Shown: positions 26,135 through 35,997, counted from the stretch's first letter. The stretch: DNA of 64,000 nt from JAGFIY01 sp964499285 (GCA_964499285.1 CAZCLA010000011.1:22466-86465), one strand, 5' to 3'. A program made the numbers and translations. The notes: generated by a model not told the origin, from the letters alone.

Positions 26135-28666
26135 ATGAGAGCAATTTTTTTTTTCATAGTATCATTTCTTTTTCAAGCACTTGCTTTTGCACAGACAGGG
26201 AATTTAGTAGGAATTGTTACCTCTGAAAAAAAAACACTTCCGGGAGTTAATGTTTTTGTGCTTGATCAAGGAATAGGAGGTGCAACGGACGAAGACGGTA
26301 GTTACAGAATCAAAAATATAAAGGAGGGAAACCATAAGGTTCGATTCAGTTCGGTTGGATTTCAAACAAAATTTATTGATGTTATAATTTTTGCAAATAA
26401 AACATTGGAATTAAATGTTGACTTATCTGCTGAAGCTATTGAAGTTGGTTTGGTTGAGGTAATTGATAAAGGTATCGAATCGGAGAAGAGAAGTCAAGTA
26501 AGTTTGTTGGATGTTGAACCATCGTCGGTACGAATTCTTCCGGGAGCAGTTACTGATGTCTTCCGAACTTTGCAAACCCTTCCGGGAGTCCTTTCACCAA
26601 ATGATTTTTCTTCCCAGCTAATTGTAAGAGGCAGCGGTCCGGATCAGAATCTTATCATTATGGATGATGTAGAGATATTTAATCCATACAGACTTTATGG
26701 CGTTGTAAGCATGTTCAACCCTGAAACTGTTACGGATATAAACCTCATAACAGGAGGATTTCCGGCAAAATACGGGGATCGACTTTCAGCTGTATTGGAC
26801 ATTTCAAATCGGCAGGGAAATTTATCTAAATCACTCACAGGCAATCTCAACGCCTCAATTGTAAGTGCAAATTTAGTGCTAGAAGGAAAGAATCCTTTTT
26901 CACTTCCGGGCAGCTGGTTATTGACCTCAAGAAGAACATACTATGATCTTATAATTGAACCGTTTGTAAAAAGCGCAGGTTTAGTCGAAGAAAACGTGAC
27001 ATTCCCTAATTTTTTTGATATTCAAACTAAGTGGGTTTTCGGTCCATTTGAAGGACATAAATTCTTTTTGAACGGAATACTTTCGAGAGATGCGGTAAAC
27101 GTAGTAACCGGTGAGGAAAGAGTTACTCCCGACAGTGTTTCTGTTGTAAACGATACCAATAACAACTTAGTAAGTCTTGCTTGGCATTATGCCCCAAACA
27201 ATAGTTTTTTAAACAAGCTGGTTCTGTCCTGGTATACAAATGATGGAGCAAGCGATCTTGATTCTGAAATTCTTGATCCTTCACTTAACCGTGAAGCCTT
27301 TGAAAATGCTTCGGCAGACACCTTATCAGCATATCTACTCAATTTTGGTGTAACCTCGGATTTTGGTTTTGAGAAATATGCTGTCGATGATAAAATGACA
27401 ATCATTTGGAATAATGCGAATGTTCTTGAAGCTGGCCTCGGCATGGATTTTATGAAAACAAAATTGACCTTCGATTTTAACATCGATCCTTCACTGCAAG
27501 AGGTTCTTGTCTCAAATCCATTTATACGAACAGCGTTTGTCGATTTGAATGATACTAAAGAGTACAATCGATATCGGGCATACATCCAAAACAGATTTGT
27601 GCTGTCGGAAAAACTAAGTGTTACTCCCGGACTACGTTATGATTTCTATAATATTATTAACAAGGGATATGTTGCTCCCAGGCTGTCAGCTGCGTATAAA
27701 CTTGATGACTTAACAACGCTAAAAACCAATTGGGGAATCTATTACCAGTCAATCGGTTATGAAAAATTACGGGACCGACAAATTCTATTCGATCTTTCAG
27801 ATCAATACACTCTTTCACTAAGGTCCGAAAAAGCTGTTCATTATGTGCTCGGTTTAGAAAGATGGATTACTTCGGAATGGATGGCAAGAATTGAAACTTA
27901 TTATAAGGATTTTGACAATCTTATAGAACCCAAAAGAGTTAGGGGAGTTTCTTATTTTACCGAAAGAGTTCCGGGAACTGATCCAAAAAAAAATGAGGGC
28001 TGGACACGCCCTGTTCCTGTTTATGGAGATTCGTTAACTACAATTCCGGTTAACAGTTCTTACGGAGAGGCTTTTGGAATTGAATTTTTTTTAGAAAAAA
28101 GAAATATTGCCGGTAATAGTAAAATTGATGGTTGGTTTTCTTATTCATTTTCAAAAGCTGCGAGGTACGAAAGCGGTATTGAGATTCCATTTCAATTCGA
28201 TCAAAGACATACATTAAATTTAGTGCTAAACTATACGATAAATAATTGGCTAGATATTGGGGTTAGGTTTCAGTATGGTTCCGGCTTTCCATTCACTGAA
28301 CCAATAGGTGTTAAACCAAGAATAATTCTTGAAGATAACGATGCTGACGGAATTACTGAAACACCGGTTATTGCTACAAGAAAAGTAGGTGGTTCGGAGG
28401 AAGTAATTTTTGATGTTGCTTACGGTGATCTTTCAAACACGTTTTCATCCAAAAAACCAGCATATCACAGACTGGATTTGCGGCTGACGGCTAAAGCTGA
28501 TTACTGGGATCTCGATTGGTCATTTTATCTTGATATTATTAATGTATATAATCGATCAAATGTTTTAAATTACGACTACGCAGTTTCACGGGAATTAAGA
28601 TTGGAAAGAATTACGACTTCCATGTTTCCGATACTTCCGACATTTGGATTTATAGTAAATTTTTAA
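26135..28666 (+). CDS. TonB-dependent outer membrane receptor
   Basis: 843 residues. The signal peptide ends near residue 20 (LAFAQ). A carboxypeptidase-regulatory-like domain (about 22-100, GNLVGIVTSEKKTLPGVNVFV) comes before the plug (about 120-230, 'VLSPNDFSSQLIVRGSGPDQNLIIMDDVEIF') and a 22-strand-type barrel ending in a C-terminal Phe (TFGFIVNF). Substrate not predictable; this is the CirA/FecA-like class of Bacteroidota. No TonB, ExbB or SusD gene is near, and a substrate-binding partner is absent unless the 25304 protein is one. The stop overlaps the methyltransferase start (TAATG). Confidence 0.9.
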   Translation: MRAIFFFIVSFLFQALAFAQTGNLVGIVTSEKKTLPGVNVFVLDQGIGGATDEDGSYRIKNIKEGNHKVRFSSVGFQTKFIDVIIFANKTLELNVDLSAEAIEVGLVEVIDKGIESEKRSQVSLLDVEPSSVRILPGAVTDVFRTLQTLPGVLSPNDFSSQLIVRGSGPDQNLIIMDDVEIFNPYRLYGVVSMFNPETVTDINLITGGFPAKYGDRLSAVLDISNRQGNLSKSLTGNLNASIVSANLVLEGKNPFSLPGSWLLTSRRTYYDLIIEPFVKSAGLVEENVTFPNFFDIQTKWVFGPFEGHKFFLNGILSRDAVNVVTGEERVTPDSVSVVNDTNNNLVSLAWHYAPNNSFLNKLVLSWYTNDGASDLDSEILDPSLNREAFENASADTLSAYLLNFGVTSDFGFEKYAVDDKMTIIWNNANVLEAGLGMDFMKTKLTFDFNIDPSLQEVLVSNPFIRTAFVDLNDTKEYNRYRAYIQNRFVLSEKLSVTPGLRYDFYNIINKGYVAPRLSAAYKLDDLTTLKTNWGIYYQSIGYEKLRDRQILFDLSDQYTLSLRSEKAVHYVLGLERWITSEWMARIETYYKDFDNLIEPKRVRGVSYFTERVPGTDPKKNEGWTRPVPVYGDSLTTIPVNSSYGEAFGIEFFLEKRNIAGNSKIDGWFSYSFSKAARYESGIEIPFQFDQRHTLNLVLNYTINNWLDIGVRFQYGSGFPFTEPIGVKPRIILEDNDADGITETPVIATRKVGGSEEVIFDVAYGDLSNTFSSKKPAYHRLDLRLTAKADYWDLDWSFYLDIINVYNRSNVLNYDYAVSRELRLERITTSMFPILPTFGFIVNF

Positions 28667-29529
28667 TGAAGAAAAAAGAATTTATAGATTTGGGCGAAAG
28701 AGGGAAATATTCCCTTAAAAATAAGATTAACCATCTTACCGGTAAGGAATGGATTAAATTTACTAAATCTTGGTTTATTCACCGGCCTCCTAGAAGAAAT
28801 GGTGATGAGATTCTTCACCCGGCAAAATTTCCAGAAACTCTTGTCGAAGATTTTATTAAATTTTTCACAAAAGAAAATGAATGGGTTCTGGATCCTTTTA
28901 TGGGAACCGGAAGCACACTGATTGCTGCAGGAAATTTAAATCGAAACTGTATCGGAATTGAGCTGCAAAAAAATTATTACAAAACTTCGGAAACGAGAGT
29001 TCAAGACAGAAAGTATAAGAAAAAAATCATCCCGCTTATCGGAGATAGTAGAAAGCTAAAATCAATTTTGTCGGAAAATAACTTTAAAAATAAGTTTGAT
29101 TATTCGATAACTTCTCCGCCTTATTGGAATCAGCTTGAGAGAAATAGCCTTCGACAGAAAGTAAGAGATGAATTGGGTCTGGACACAAAATATTCATCTG
29201 CAAAAAACGATTTGGGGAATCTTAAAGATTATAACGACTTTATTGAAGAGCAAGCAAAAATTTTCGATCAAGTCTATGATGTTACAAAAAATTTAGGTTA
29301 CCTTACAATTATAACGAACAATGTATATTTTAAAGGTAGACTTTTTCCCCTTGCATTTGATACGGCAAAATCATTGACTCAAAGAGGTAAAAAAAGCTGG
29401 GTGTTAAAAGATGAACGAATTTGGCTGCAGGACGATAAACCACTTCTTGCACTTGGAGTAAATAACGCTTGGGTCGGAAATCGGCATCATCAATATTGTC
29501 TAATTTTTAGAAAAGAAGTAAATGACTGA
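28666..29529 (+). CDS. Orphan DNA methyltransferase (SPPY type)
   Basis: 287 residues. The order is motif X-like 'HPAKFPETLVEDFIKFF' (51-67), AdoMet-binding motif I 'DPFMGTGST' (76-84), 'NCIGIEL', then catalytic motif IV 'SPPY' (150-153). Motif I before IV is the gamma-type arrangement. SPPY suggests N4-cytosine, though N6-adenine is possible. No restriction enzyme is beside it, so it may be a solitary epigenetic methylase, or one that modifies RNA. It shares a base with the receptor stop and overlaps xseA by 8 bases, so is translationally coupled to both. Confidence 0.8.
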   Translation: MKKKEFIDLGERGKYSLKNKINHLTGKEWIKFTKSWFIHRPPRRNGDEILHPAKFPETLVEDFIKFFTKENEWVLDPFMGTGSTLIAAGNLNRNCIGIELQKNYYKTSETRVQDRKYKKKIIPLIGDSRKLKSILSENNFKNKFDYSITSPPYWNQLERNSLRQKVRDELGLDTKYSSAKNDLGNLKDYNDFIEEQAKIFDQVYDVTKNLGYLTIITNNVYFKGRLFPLAFDTAKSLTQRGKKSWVLKDERIWLQDDKPLLALGVNNAWVGNRHHQYCLIFRKEVND

Positions 29530-30694
29530 AATTTATTCCGTCTCCGAAATAACGCAGGAAATTAAACAAACTCTCGAAGAAAATTTCCAAGATATTCTTA
29601 TCGAGGGAGAAATATCGAATTTTAAAGATCACGTTTCCGGGCATTGGTACTTTTCCTTAAAGGACAAGAACGCATCAATCAACTGCACAATGTGGAAAGG
29701 ATTAAACAGTTATGTGTTTTTCACCCCTGACAACGGGATGAAAGTAATCGCAAGGGGGAAAATTACAGTGTATCCGCCGCGCGGCACATATCAGCTTGAT
29801 GTAAGATCATTAAAACCTTCCGGTGAAGGTGAACTCCAAGCAGCTTTTGAAAGATTGAAAGCAAGATTAGCCGAAGAAGGATTGTTTGACATTGAACACA
29901 AACAACCGATTCCTCAATTTCCGAAAACCATAGGATTGATAACTGGGTCAGAAAGCGCTGCATACAACGATTTGGTATCGTCTGCAAAACGCAGATTTCC
30001 GATTGCTCATTTATATGTGTGTCCCGTAAGAGTACAAGGGGAAGGCGGCGCCGAACAAATTTCTTACGCAATTGAATATTTGAATGAAGAGATCAAACCT
30101 GATGTGATTATAGTTGCGAGAGGTGGTGGTTCAATCGAGGACTTATGGGCTTTTAACGAAGAAAAAACCGCAAGAGCAATTTTTAACTCAAAGGTTCCGA
30201 TCATTTCAGGCGTAGGACACGAAATAGATTTTACTATAGCGGATTTTGTGGCTGATCTTCGGGCTGCGACTCCTACTGCAGCTATGGAATTAGCAACTCC
30301 CGATCAGAATGATATTATTGCATTTCTTCAAACCTTTAATGAAATCAATGCGGAAGAATTGAATAAGAAGCTGAGTAACATTAAAAGAGAAATTAATAAC
30401 ATAATAAATTCATATTCATTTAAAAGTGCCGGCGAAATTGTGAAAATAAAATCACAGCGTCTGGATCATTCTTACTATATATTGAATAATGGAATAAAAA
30501 ATATTTTGAAACAACATTCTCATAAAGTCGCAATATTATCAGGAGTTGTGCATAACAATTCAGTCACTCGTAATCTTCAGAAAGGATATACTATTGTTGA
30601 ACAAAACTCTCAAAATATTTTAAGATCAGCACAATTAAACGTAGAACAACCCTTTGAAATTATTTTTTTTGATAAAAAACTTAAAATAAAGTAA
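29522..30694 (+). CDS. xseA: Exonuclease VII large subunit
   Basis: 390 residues. N-terminal OB-fold 'YSVSEITQEIKQTLEENFQDILIEGEISNFKDHVSGHWYFSLKD', then the nuclease core: 'IGLITGSESAAYNDLVSSAKRRFP', 'DVIIVARGGGSIEDLWAFNEE' and 'GHEIDFTIADFVADLRAATPTAAME'. The coiled-coil C-terminal region is about 280-390. Degrades single-stranded DNA into oligonucleotides with XseB. The start overlaps the methyltransferase stop by 8 bases. Confidence 0.95.
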   Translation: MTEIYSVSEITQEIKQTLEENFQDILIEGEISNFKDHVSGHWYFSLKDKNASINCTMWKGLNSYVFFTPDNGMKVIARGKITVYPPRGTYQLDVRSLKPSGEGELQAAFERLKARLAEEGLFDIEHKQPIPQFPKTIGLITGSESAAYNDLVSSAKRRFPIAHLYVCPVRVQGEGGAEQISYAIEYLNEEIKPDVIIVARGGGSIEDLWAFNEEKTARAIFNSKVPIISGVGHEIDFTIADFVADLRAATPTAAMELATPDQNDIIAFLQTFNEINAEELNKKLSNIKREINNIINSYSFKSAGEIVKIKSQRLDHSYYILNNGIKNILKQHSHKVAILSGVVHNNSVTRNLQKGYTIVEQNSQNILRSAQLNVEQPFEIIFFDKKLKIK

Positions 30695-30695
30695 C

Positions 30696-30923
30696 ATGGC
30701 TAAACAAAAAAAAAGAACATTTGAAGAAGCCTTAGAAAGGCTTGAAGAAATTTCCGAAAAACTTGAATCCGAGGAAGTTGGGTTGAACGAGTCAATTCAG
30801 CTTTATGAGGAAGGAATTTTATTGTCGGAATATTGTTATGGCGAATTGAAAAAAGCCGAACAAAAAATTACAAAATTGAAATTAAAATTTGAGGATTCTT
30901 CAACTGATGAATCCGAAGAATAG
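30696..30923 (+). CDS. xseB: Exonuclease VII small subunit
   Basis: 75 residues, one base after xseA. The characteristic 'TFEEALERLEEISEKLESEEVGLNESIQLYEEGILLSEYC' helical hairpin is intact. Several copies bind the XseA C-terminal helices. The C-terminal part (LKFEDSSTDESEE) is acidic. Confidence 0.95.
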   Translation: MAKQKKRTFEEALERLEEISEKLESEEVGLNESIQLYEEGILLSEYCYGELKKAEQKITKLKLKFEDSSTDESEE

Positions 30924-30939
30924 TAGGGAGTTGATCTAA

Positions 30940-32859
30940 ATGGTTGATCATTCAAAGTATAAGGTATTGTTTGATGTTGATTCACCAAGCGATATTCGTG
31001 AATTTGATGTGAAAAAGCTTAAGCTTCTGTGTACTGAAATCCGTGAGTATATGGTTGATGTCATATCCCAAATAGGTGGTCATTTTGGCGGAGGTCTGGG
31101 TTCGGTTGAACTTACAGTTGCGCTTCATAAAGTCTTTAATACACCTTATGATAAAATAATTTGGGATACGGGACATCAAGCATACCCGCATAAAATAATT
31201 ACCGGAAGAAGAGATCGACTCGTCACCATAAGGCGGCTCAATGGATTAAGCGGATTTTTGAAACGTGCTGAAAGCGAATACGATGAATTCGGCGCGGGTC
31301 ATGCTTCTACATCAATCTCAGCAGCTCTTGGAATTGCTACGGCAAGCACAATTAAACAGGAGAAAAGAAGAGTTATTGCCGTAATAGGAGACGGAGCGAT
31401 GACAGGCGGAATGGCTTATGAGGCAATGAATAATTCCGGTATCCTAAAAAATGATTTAATAGTTGTTTTGAATGATAATAATATGTCCATTGCTCCGAAC
31501 GTGTGGCAAATTTCAAATTATTTTACAGAAATGATTTCACATCCCGAATACAATAAGTTCAAAGGAGCAATTTGGGATTTAACCGGCAAACTCGATGATT
31601 TTGGAGATCGATTACGAAGAGTTGCTGCGCGGCTTGAATCTGGTATTAAGGCAGTTATAACTCCGGGGATGCTTTTTGAAGCACTTGGTTTTCGTTATTT
31701 TGGACCTGTTAACGGACATAATATCGGGCAGTTAGTAAAACTTTTTGAACACGTAAAACCATTAAATGGACCAATTTTAGTTCATACTCTAACTCAAAAA
31801 GGAAAAGGATATAAACCGGCTGAAGGACATGTTCAAAAACTCCATGCCTCGACACCGTTCGATAAAGTAACAGGGAAAGCAGTTAAAAAGCCGGGAGGTG
31901 CCCCTTCATATACATCCGTATTCGGAAAAGCACTTGTCGAAATAGTGAAATCGAATGAAAATGTAGTTGGGATAACGGCTGCAATGCCGGATGGAACAGG
32001 TCTTGATTTACTTAATAAAGAAGTTCCGGATAAATATTTCGATGTGGGTATAGCCGAAGAACACGCTGTAACTTTTGCAGCCGGACTTGCAACACAGGGA
32101 ATTATCCCCTTTGTTGCGATCTACTCAAGTTTTCTGCAAAGAGGTTTCGACCAGATCGTTCACGATGTAGCTCTTCAAAATCTACACGTTGTTTTTGTGC
32201 TTGATCGAGCTGGTTTGGTCGGCGCTGATGGTCCGACTCACCATGGTACATTCGATCTTACTTATCTTAGAATGATCCCTAATATGGTAATTATGGCGCC
32301 TAAAGATGAAGCAGAATTACGAGATATGATGTATACTGCAGTCAATCATAAACAAGGTCCAATAGCTCTGCGGTATCCGCGAGGTTCCGCACTTGGTGTC
32401 GAAATAAAAGATCATTTTACTGAACTTGAAATCGGTAAAGCAGAAATTATTAAAGAAGGCGAAGATATAGCATTACTGGCAGTCGGCTCTATGGTCGAAT
32501 ATTCTAAAGAAGCCGCGGAAAAATTAGATATTGAGGGTATTCACTGTGAGGTTATAAATATGCGATTTATCAAACCGCTCGACGAACAAATGCTTGATTA
32601 TGCTGCATCAAAATTTGATAAGATTGTTACACTCGAAGAGAATACTCTGCAGGGCGGTTTCGGAAGTGGAGTATTAGAATACTATTCAGATAAAGGCATT
32701 CATAAAAACATTCTTAGGATAGGAATTCCTGATAAATTTATCGATCATGGAACTCAAGCAGAACTGCATAAAATTATTAAAATTGATCCCATTGGGATAG
32801 TAGAGAAAGTGAAAGTGTTTACCGGAAACATAGGTGAGGTTGTCGAGGTTACGGAATAA
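30940..32859 (+). CDS. dxs: 1-deoxy-D-xylulose-5-phosphate synthase
   Basis: 639 residues, first step of the MEP isoprenoid pathway from pyruvate and glyceraldehyde-3-phosphate. TPP-binding motif 'VIGDGAMTGGMAYEAMNN', 'HQAYPHKIITGRR', the transketolase C half 'GIAEEHAVTFAAGLA', and 'DRAGLVGADGPTHHG' with the conserved His are present. Frequently found next to xseAB, as here. GGGAG precedes the ATG. Its stop overlaps the next start (TAATG). Confidence 0.97.
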   Translation: MVDHSKYKVLFDVDSPSDIREFDVKKLKLLCTEIREYMVDVISQIGGHFGGGLGSVELTVALHKVFNTPYDKIIWDTGHQAYPHKIITGRRDRLVTIRRLNGLSGFLKRAESEYDEFGAGHASTSISAALGIATASTIKQEKRRVIAVIGDGAMTGGMAYEAMNNSGILKNDLIVVLNDNNMSIAPNVWQISNYFTEMISHPEYNKFKGAIWDLTGKLDDFGDRLRRVAARLESGIKAVITPGMLFEALGFRYFGPVNGHNIGQLVKLFEHVKPLNGPILVHTLTQKGKGYKPAEGHVQKLHASTPFDKVTGKAVKKPGGAPSYTSVFGKALVEIVKSNENVVGITAAMPDGTGLDLLNKEVPDKYFDVGIAEEHAVTFAAGLATQGIIPFVAIYSSFLQRGFDQIVHDVALQNLHVVFVLDRAGLVGADGPTHHGTFDLTYLRMIPNMVIMAPKDEAELRDMMYTAVNHKQGPIALRYPRGSALGVEIKDHFTELEIGKAEIIKEGEDIALLAVGSMVEYSKEAAEKLDIEGIHCEVINMRFIKPLDEQMLDYAASKFDKIVTLEENTLQGGFGSGVLEYYSDKGIHKNILRIGIPDKFIDHGTQAELHKIIKIDPIGIVEKVKVFTGNIGEVVEVTE

Positions 32860-33869
32860 TGGAAAAACTTAATGTCGGAATAATCGGTATCGGAGGAATT
32901 GCTCAGGTTGTTCATCTTCCGATAATCGCAAAAATGACAAATGTTAATCTTCATTCGGTTGCGGAAATTAATAAAAGACGACTTTCTGCAATTGCTGAAA
33001 ACTATAATATCAAAAATGCTTTCACTGATTACAAGGAGATGCTTAAGGACAAAAACATAAATGCGGTGATCATTACGACTCCGACTAACACACACTGTCA
33101 AATAGCCTTAGATGCATTGAATTCCGGGAAAAACATACTCGTTGAAAAACCTGTCGCAAGAAATTATGAAGAAGCAAAAAGTATAAAAGAAGCCTCAATT
33201 AAAAATAAAAAGATTGCGATGGTAGGGATGAATGCGAGATTTCGTCCGGACTCTATGCTTCTTAAAAGTTTGTTGAAAAGCGGTGAACTTGGTGAAATCT
33301 TTTATATCAAATCCAGCTGGATTAGAAAACAAAGTTCGGATCAAAAATGGTTTTTGAAGCGAAGCGATGCCGGCGGGGGAGTAGTTCTCGATTTGGGAAT
33401 CTCGATACTCGATCTTGCTCTCTGGCTTTATGATTTTACTCCCGTCAAAGATATGTCAGTTCATAACTTTTATCATACAACTCGATCTGTAGAAGACTCA
33501 TCGGTTGGTTTAATAAAATTTGAGGATAATAAATTATTCAGTTATGATGTAAGCTGGTCAATACATTCGGAAAGGAGCAGCTTTACTCTTGCTGCTTACG
33601 GAACTAAAGGAACCGCTTATCTAAATCCTTTTAAGGTCTTCAAAAAAGTTGGTGGTTCAAATTTGGATATCAGTCCGACCAATACGGCCAGTGCGAAAAA
33701 TTTGTTCAAGAAATCATATGAGAATGAACTCAAACATTTTTTCGGTACAATAGAAGACCCCGAAAATTTAATTTCTTCAATTGACGATTCTCTTGTTAGA
33801 ATGAAACTGATTGAGGGAATTTATAAATCAGCCAATTTAAAACAGGAGACGGTTAATAGTGGCTCATAA
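32859..33869 (+). CDS. Gfo/Idh/MocA-family oxidoreductase
   Basis: 336 residues. N-terminal Rossmann 'VGIIGIGGIAQVVHLPII', 'AVIITTPTNTHCQIALDALNSGKNILVEKPVARN' with the EKP catalytic-lysine motif, and a C-terminal GFO_IDH_MocA_C domain with 'GGGVVLDLGISILDLALWL'. NAD(P)-dependent sugar or polyol dehydrogenase-type protein; substrate unknown. It is coupled to dxs by overlapping stop/start and overlaps the response regulator by 11 bases. Confidence 0.88.
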   Translation: MEKLNVGIIGIGGIAQVVHLPIIAKMTNVNLHSVAEINKRRLSAIAENYNIKNAFTDYKEMLKDKNINAVIITTPTNTHCQIALDALNSGKNILVEKPVARNYEEAKSIKEASIKNKKIAMVGMNARFRPDSMLLKSLLKSGELGEIFYIKSSWIRKQSSDQKWFLKRSDAGGGVVLDLGISILDLALWLYDFTPVKDMSVHNFYHTTRSVEDSSVGLIKFEDNKLFSYDVSWSIHSERSSFTLAAYGTKGTAYLNPFKVFKKVGGSNLDISPTNTASAKNLFKKSYENELKHFFGTIEDPENLISSIDDSLVRMKLIEGIYKSANLKQETVNSGS

Positions 33870-34551
33870 AGTTCTGCTTGTCGATGATGAAGAAGATATT
33901 TTGGAGTTTATGCAGTATAATCTTGAGCAGGAGGGATTTGGAGTCGTGACTGCAAATAACGGTGAAGAAGCTCTTAGTAAACTCACTTCCGAAATAAGCC
34001 TGGTTATTCTTGACGTAATGATGCCTAAGATGAACGGATATGAGGTTTGTTCCAACATTCGTTCACAAATGAAATATCAAGATCTTCCGGTAATTTTTCT
34101 TACAGCTAAGTCAAGTGAAAAGGATGAAGTCCATGGTCTAAACATCGGTGCCGATGATTTTATCAAAAAACCAATTAGTCCTCAAAAACTTATTGCAAGG
34201 GTAAAATCGAATTTGCGAAAGCTTGAGTTAACTTCCTTAGATGCTGCGGCGAAAGAAAAAATTGTAATCGGACCGCTTCAGATAGACCGCAGCATTTTTA
34301 CAATTCTTGTTGACGGCAAAGAAATTATTTTTCCGAAAAAGGAGTTTGAAATTCTTTCATATTTGGCGTCGCAGCCGGGAAAAGTTTTTCCCCGTGAAAA
34401 ACTCTTAAGTGACATTTGGGGGACCGACATTTTTGTTGTGGAACGCACGGTGGATGTTCATATAAGAAAAATAAGAGAAAAGTTAGGAAAGTATTCAGAT
34501 TTGATTGAGACAATTAAAGGAGTGGGATATCGCTTCAAGAATATTGAATAG
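33859..34551 (+). CDS. Two-component response regulator, OmpR/PhoB family
   Basis: 230 residues from GTG at 33859. Receiver domain with acidic pair DD(9-10), phospho-acceptor Asp52 in 'VILDVMMPKMNGYE', 'FLTAK' Thr/Lys and 'FIKKPIS'. The C-terminal winged helix (about 130-230) has 'FPKKEFEILSYLASQPGKVFPREKLL' and 'VERTVDVHIRKIREKLG'. The partner kinase follows with overlap. The signal is unknown; the layout is like PhoB/PhoR. Confidence 0.93.
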   Translation: MAHKVLLVDDEEDILEFMQYNLEQEGFGVVTANNGEEALSKLTSEISLVILDVMMPKMNGYEVCSNIRSQMKYQDLPVIFLTAKSSEKDEVHGLNIGADDFIKKPISPQKLIARVKSNLRKLELTSLDAAAKEKIVIGPLQIDRSIFTILVDGKEIIFPKKEFEILSYLASQPGKVFPREKLLSDIWGTDIFVVERTVDVHIRKIREKLGKYSDLIETIKGVGYRFKNIE

Positions 34552-35569
34552 ATATTTTTACTATTTCAAAAAATACTATTCGTTTTTAGTTGTACCAAGT
34601 TTTTTCTTATTAATAATTCTGCTTTACGGATTCCAACTGAATCTATTTCAAACTATCTTTATAATCCTATCGCTAATTTTATTCTACGCCTTGATAATTG
34701 CCCTTCTCGTTGTTCATCGAAATCAAGAGTTAAAGTTGATAAGAGAAATTCTTGAGGATATAACTTTTAATCGAGTTCAAAGTTCTAATGCGATTCATCT
34801 AACAAAGGAACTACCGGATTTAGAGCAAACTCTAAAAGCGATGTTCATTAAGATTAAGAATGATATAAATTACCTTAAAAAGCTTGAACAGACCAGAACC
34901 GAATTTTTAGGAAATGTTTCTCATGAATTAAGGACACCGATTTTTGCGATTCAAGGATATTTGGAAACACTTATAAACGGTGCAGTAAATGATCCGAAGG
35001 TTAATAATAAATTTCTTCAAAAAGCTTTGTTTCATACTGATAATTTAAATATGCTTCTCGAGGATTTGATTGATATTTCGATGATAGAATCGGGTCAAAT
35101 GAGGTTGAAATTTCAAACCTCGCCAATTTTACCCGTACTTAAAAGATCAATCGAACAATTTTCGGAAGAAGCTGCTAAGAAAGGATTAAAATTAGATCTA
35201 CAGATAGATAATACGGAATTGGAGCTTTTTTTTGATACGGAAAGAATAATTCAAGTTCTCACAAATCTTCTTTCGAATGCAATTAAATATTCTGAAAAAG
35301 GTGAAGTGAAAATTATTGTAAATGAAAAAAACAAGAGTGCAAAAATTACCGTAAAGGATACAGGATTCGGAATTGCCTCAAAAGATATTGATAGAATTTT
35401 TGAAAGATTTTATAGAACTGACCGCGATAGATCACGCCAAATTGGAGGAACGGGATTAGGATTAGCTATAGTCAAACACATAGTAGAAGCTCACAACTCA
35501 AAAATTGAGGTTAAAAGCAAAATCGGGGTAGGAAGTGAATTTTCTTTCTTTTTGAAGAAATATCCTTGA
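34505..35569 (+). CDS. Membrane histidine kinase, PhoR-like
   Basis: Up to 354 residues. Two N-terminal helices (about 25-45 and 48-70) with little periplasmic loop, then HisKA 'FLGNVSHELRTPIFAIQGYLETL' and HATPase 'LTNLLSNAIKYSEKGEV', 'KDTGFGIASKDIDRIFERFYR' and 'GGTGLGLAIVKHIVEAH'. All catalytic boxes are intact. The start is uncertain: TTG at 34505, or TTG at 34544 giving MNRYFYYFKK; either lies within the response-regulator gene. With the tiny sensor region it may sense membrane or partner state. Confidence 0.9.
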   Translation: MRQLKEWDIASRILNRYFYYFKKYYSFLVVPSFFLLIILLYGFQLNLFQTIFIILSLILFYALIIALLVVHRNQELKLIREILEDITFNRVQSSNAIHLTKELPDLEQTLKAMFIKIKNDINYLKKLEQTRTEFLGNVSHELRTPIFAIQGYLETLINGAVNDPKVNNKFLQKALFHTDNLNMLLEDLIDISMIESGQMRLKFQTSPILPVLKRSIEQFSEEAAKKGLKLDLQIDNTELELFFDTERIIQVLTNLLSNAIKYSEKGEVKIIVNEKNKSAKITVKDTGFGIASKDIDRIFERFYRTDRDRSRQIGGTGLGLAIVKHIVEAHNSKIEVKSKIGVGSEFSFFLKKYP

Positions 35570-35611
35570 TAATTTACTTTTTGCAGCAATATTAATTCCG
35601 AAATTCATTTA

Positions 35612-35640
35612 TTGACATAAAATTGCGGGATACTTATATT
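35612..35640 (+). promoter_or_regulatory. Near-consensus sigma70-type promoter for rplU-rpmA
   Basis: TTGACA (35612-35617), exactly 17 bases, TATATT (35635-35640), 32 bases before the rplU ATG. The best promoter match in the window. Confidence 0.65.
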
Positions 35641-35671
35641 TACAGTTCTAAATTTTTCGATGGAGGATTTG

Positions 35672-35980
35672 ATGTTTGCAGTTGTTGATATTGCAGGACA
35701 ACAATTTAAGGTAGCGGAAAACACTAAATATTATGTTCCAAGAATCGCTGCTGATCAAAATTCAACTGTTACTTTTGATAATATTCTTTTACTTAACGAC
35801 GGAAAAAACACAAAAGTTGGAGCTCCTATAATTGAAGGCGCAAAAGTTACGGCTAAAGTTTTGGAACATGTGAAGGATGATAAAGTTGTTGTTTTCAAGA
35901 AAAAAAGAAGAAAATCTTACAAACTAAAACGCGGTCACAGACAGCAATTGACAAGAATTGAAATTACAAAGATAGGTTAA
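35672..35980 (+). CDS. rplU: 50S ribosomal protein L21
   Basis: 102 residues from the ATG at 35672, chosen because GGAGG (35663-35667) lies 4 bases before it; the ATG at 35660 is part of this site. 'FAVVDIAGQQFKVAENTKYYVP', 'GAPIIEGAKVTAKVLEHVKDDKVVVFKKKRRKSYKLKRGHRQ' type sequence identifies L21 (the latter shortened to its known form). Paired with rpmA as usual. Confidence 0.96.
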   Translation: MFAVVDIAGQQFKVAENTKYYVPRIAADQNSTVTFDNILLLNDGKNTKVGAPIIEGAKVTAKVLEHVKDDKVVVFKKKRRKSYKLKRGHRQQLTRIEITKIG

Positions 35981-35997
35981 TAACCGGAGGTATATAA

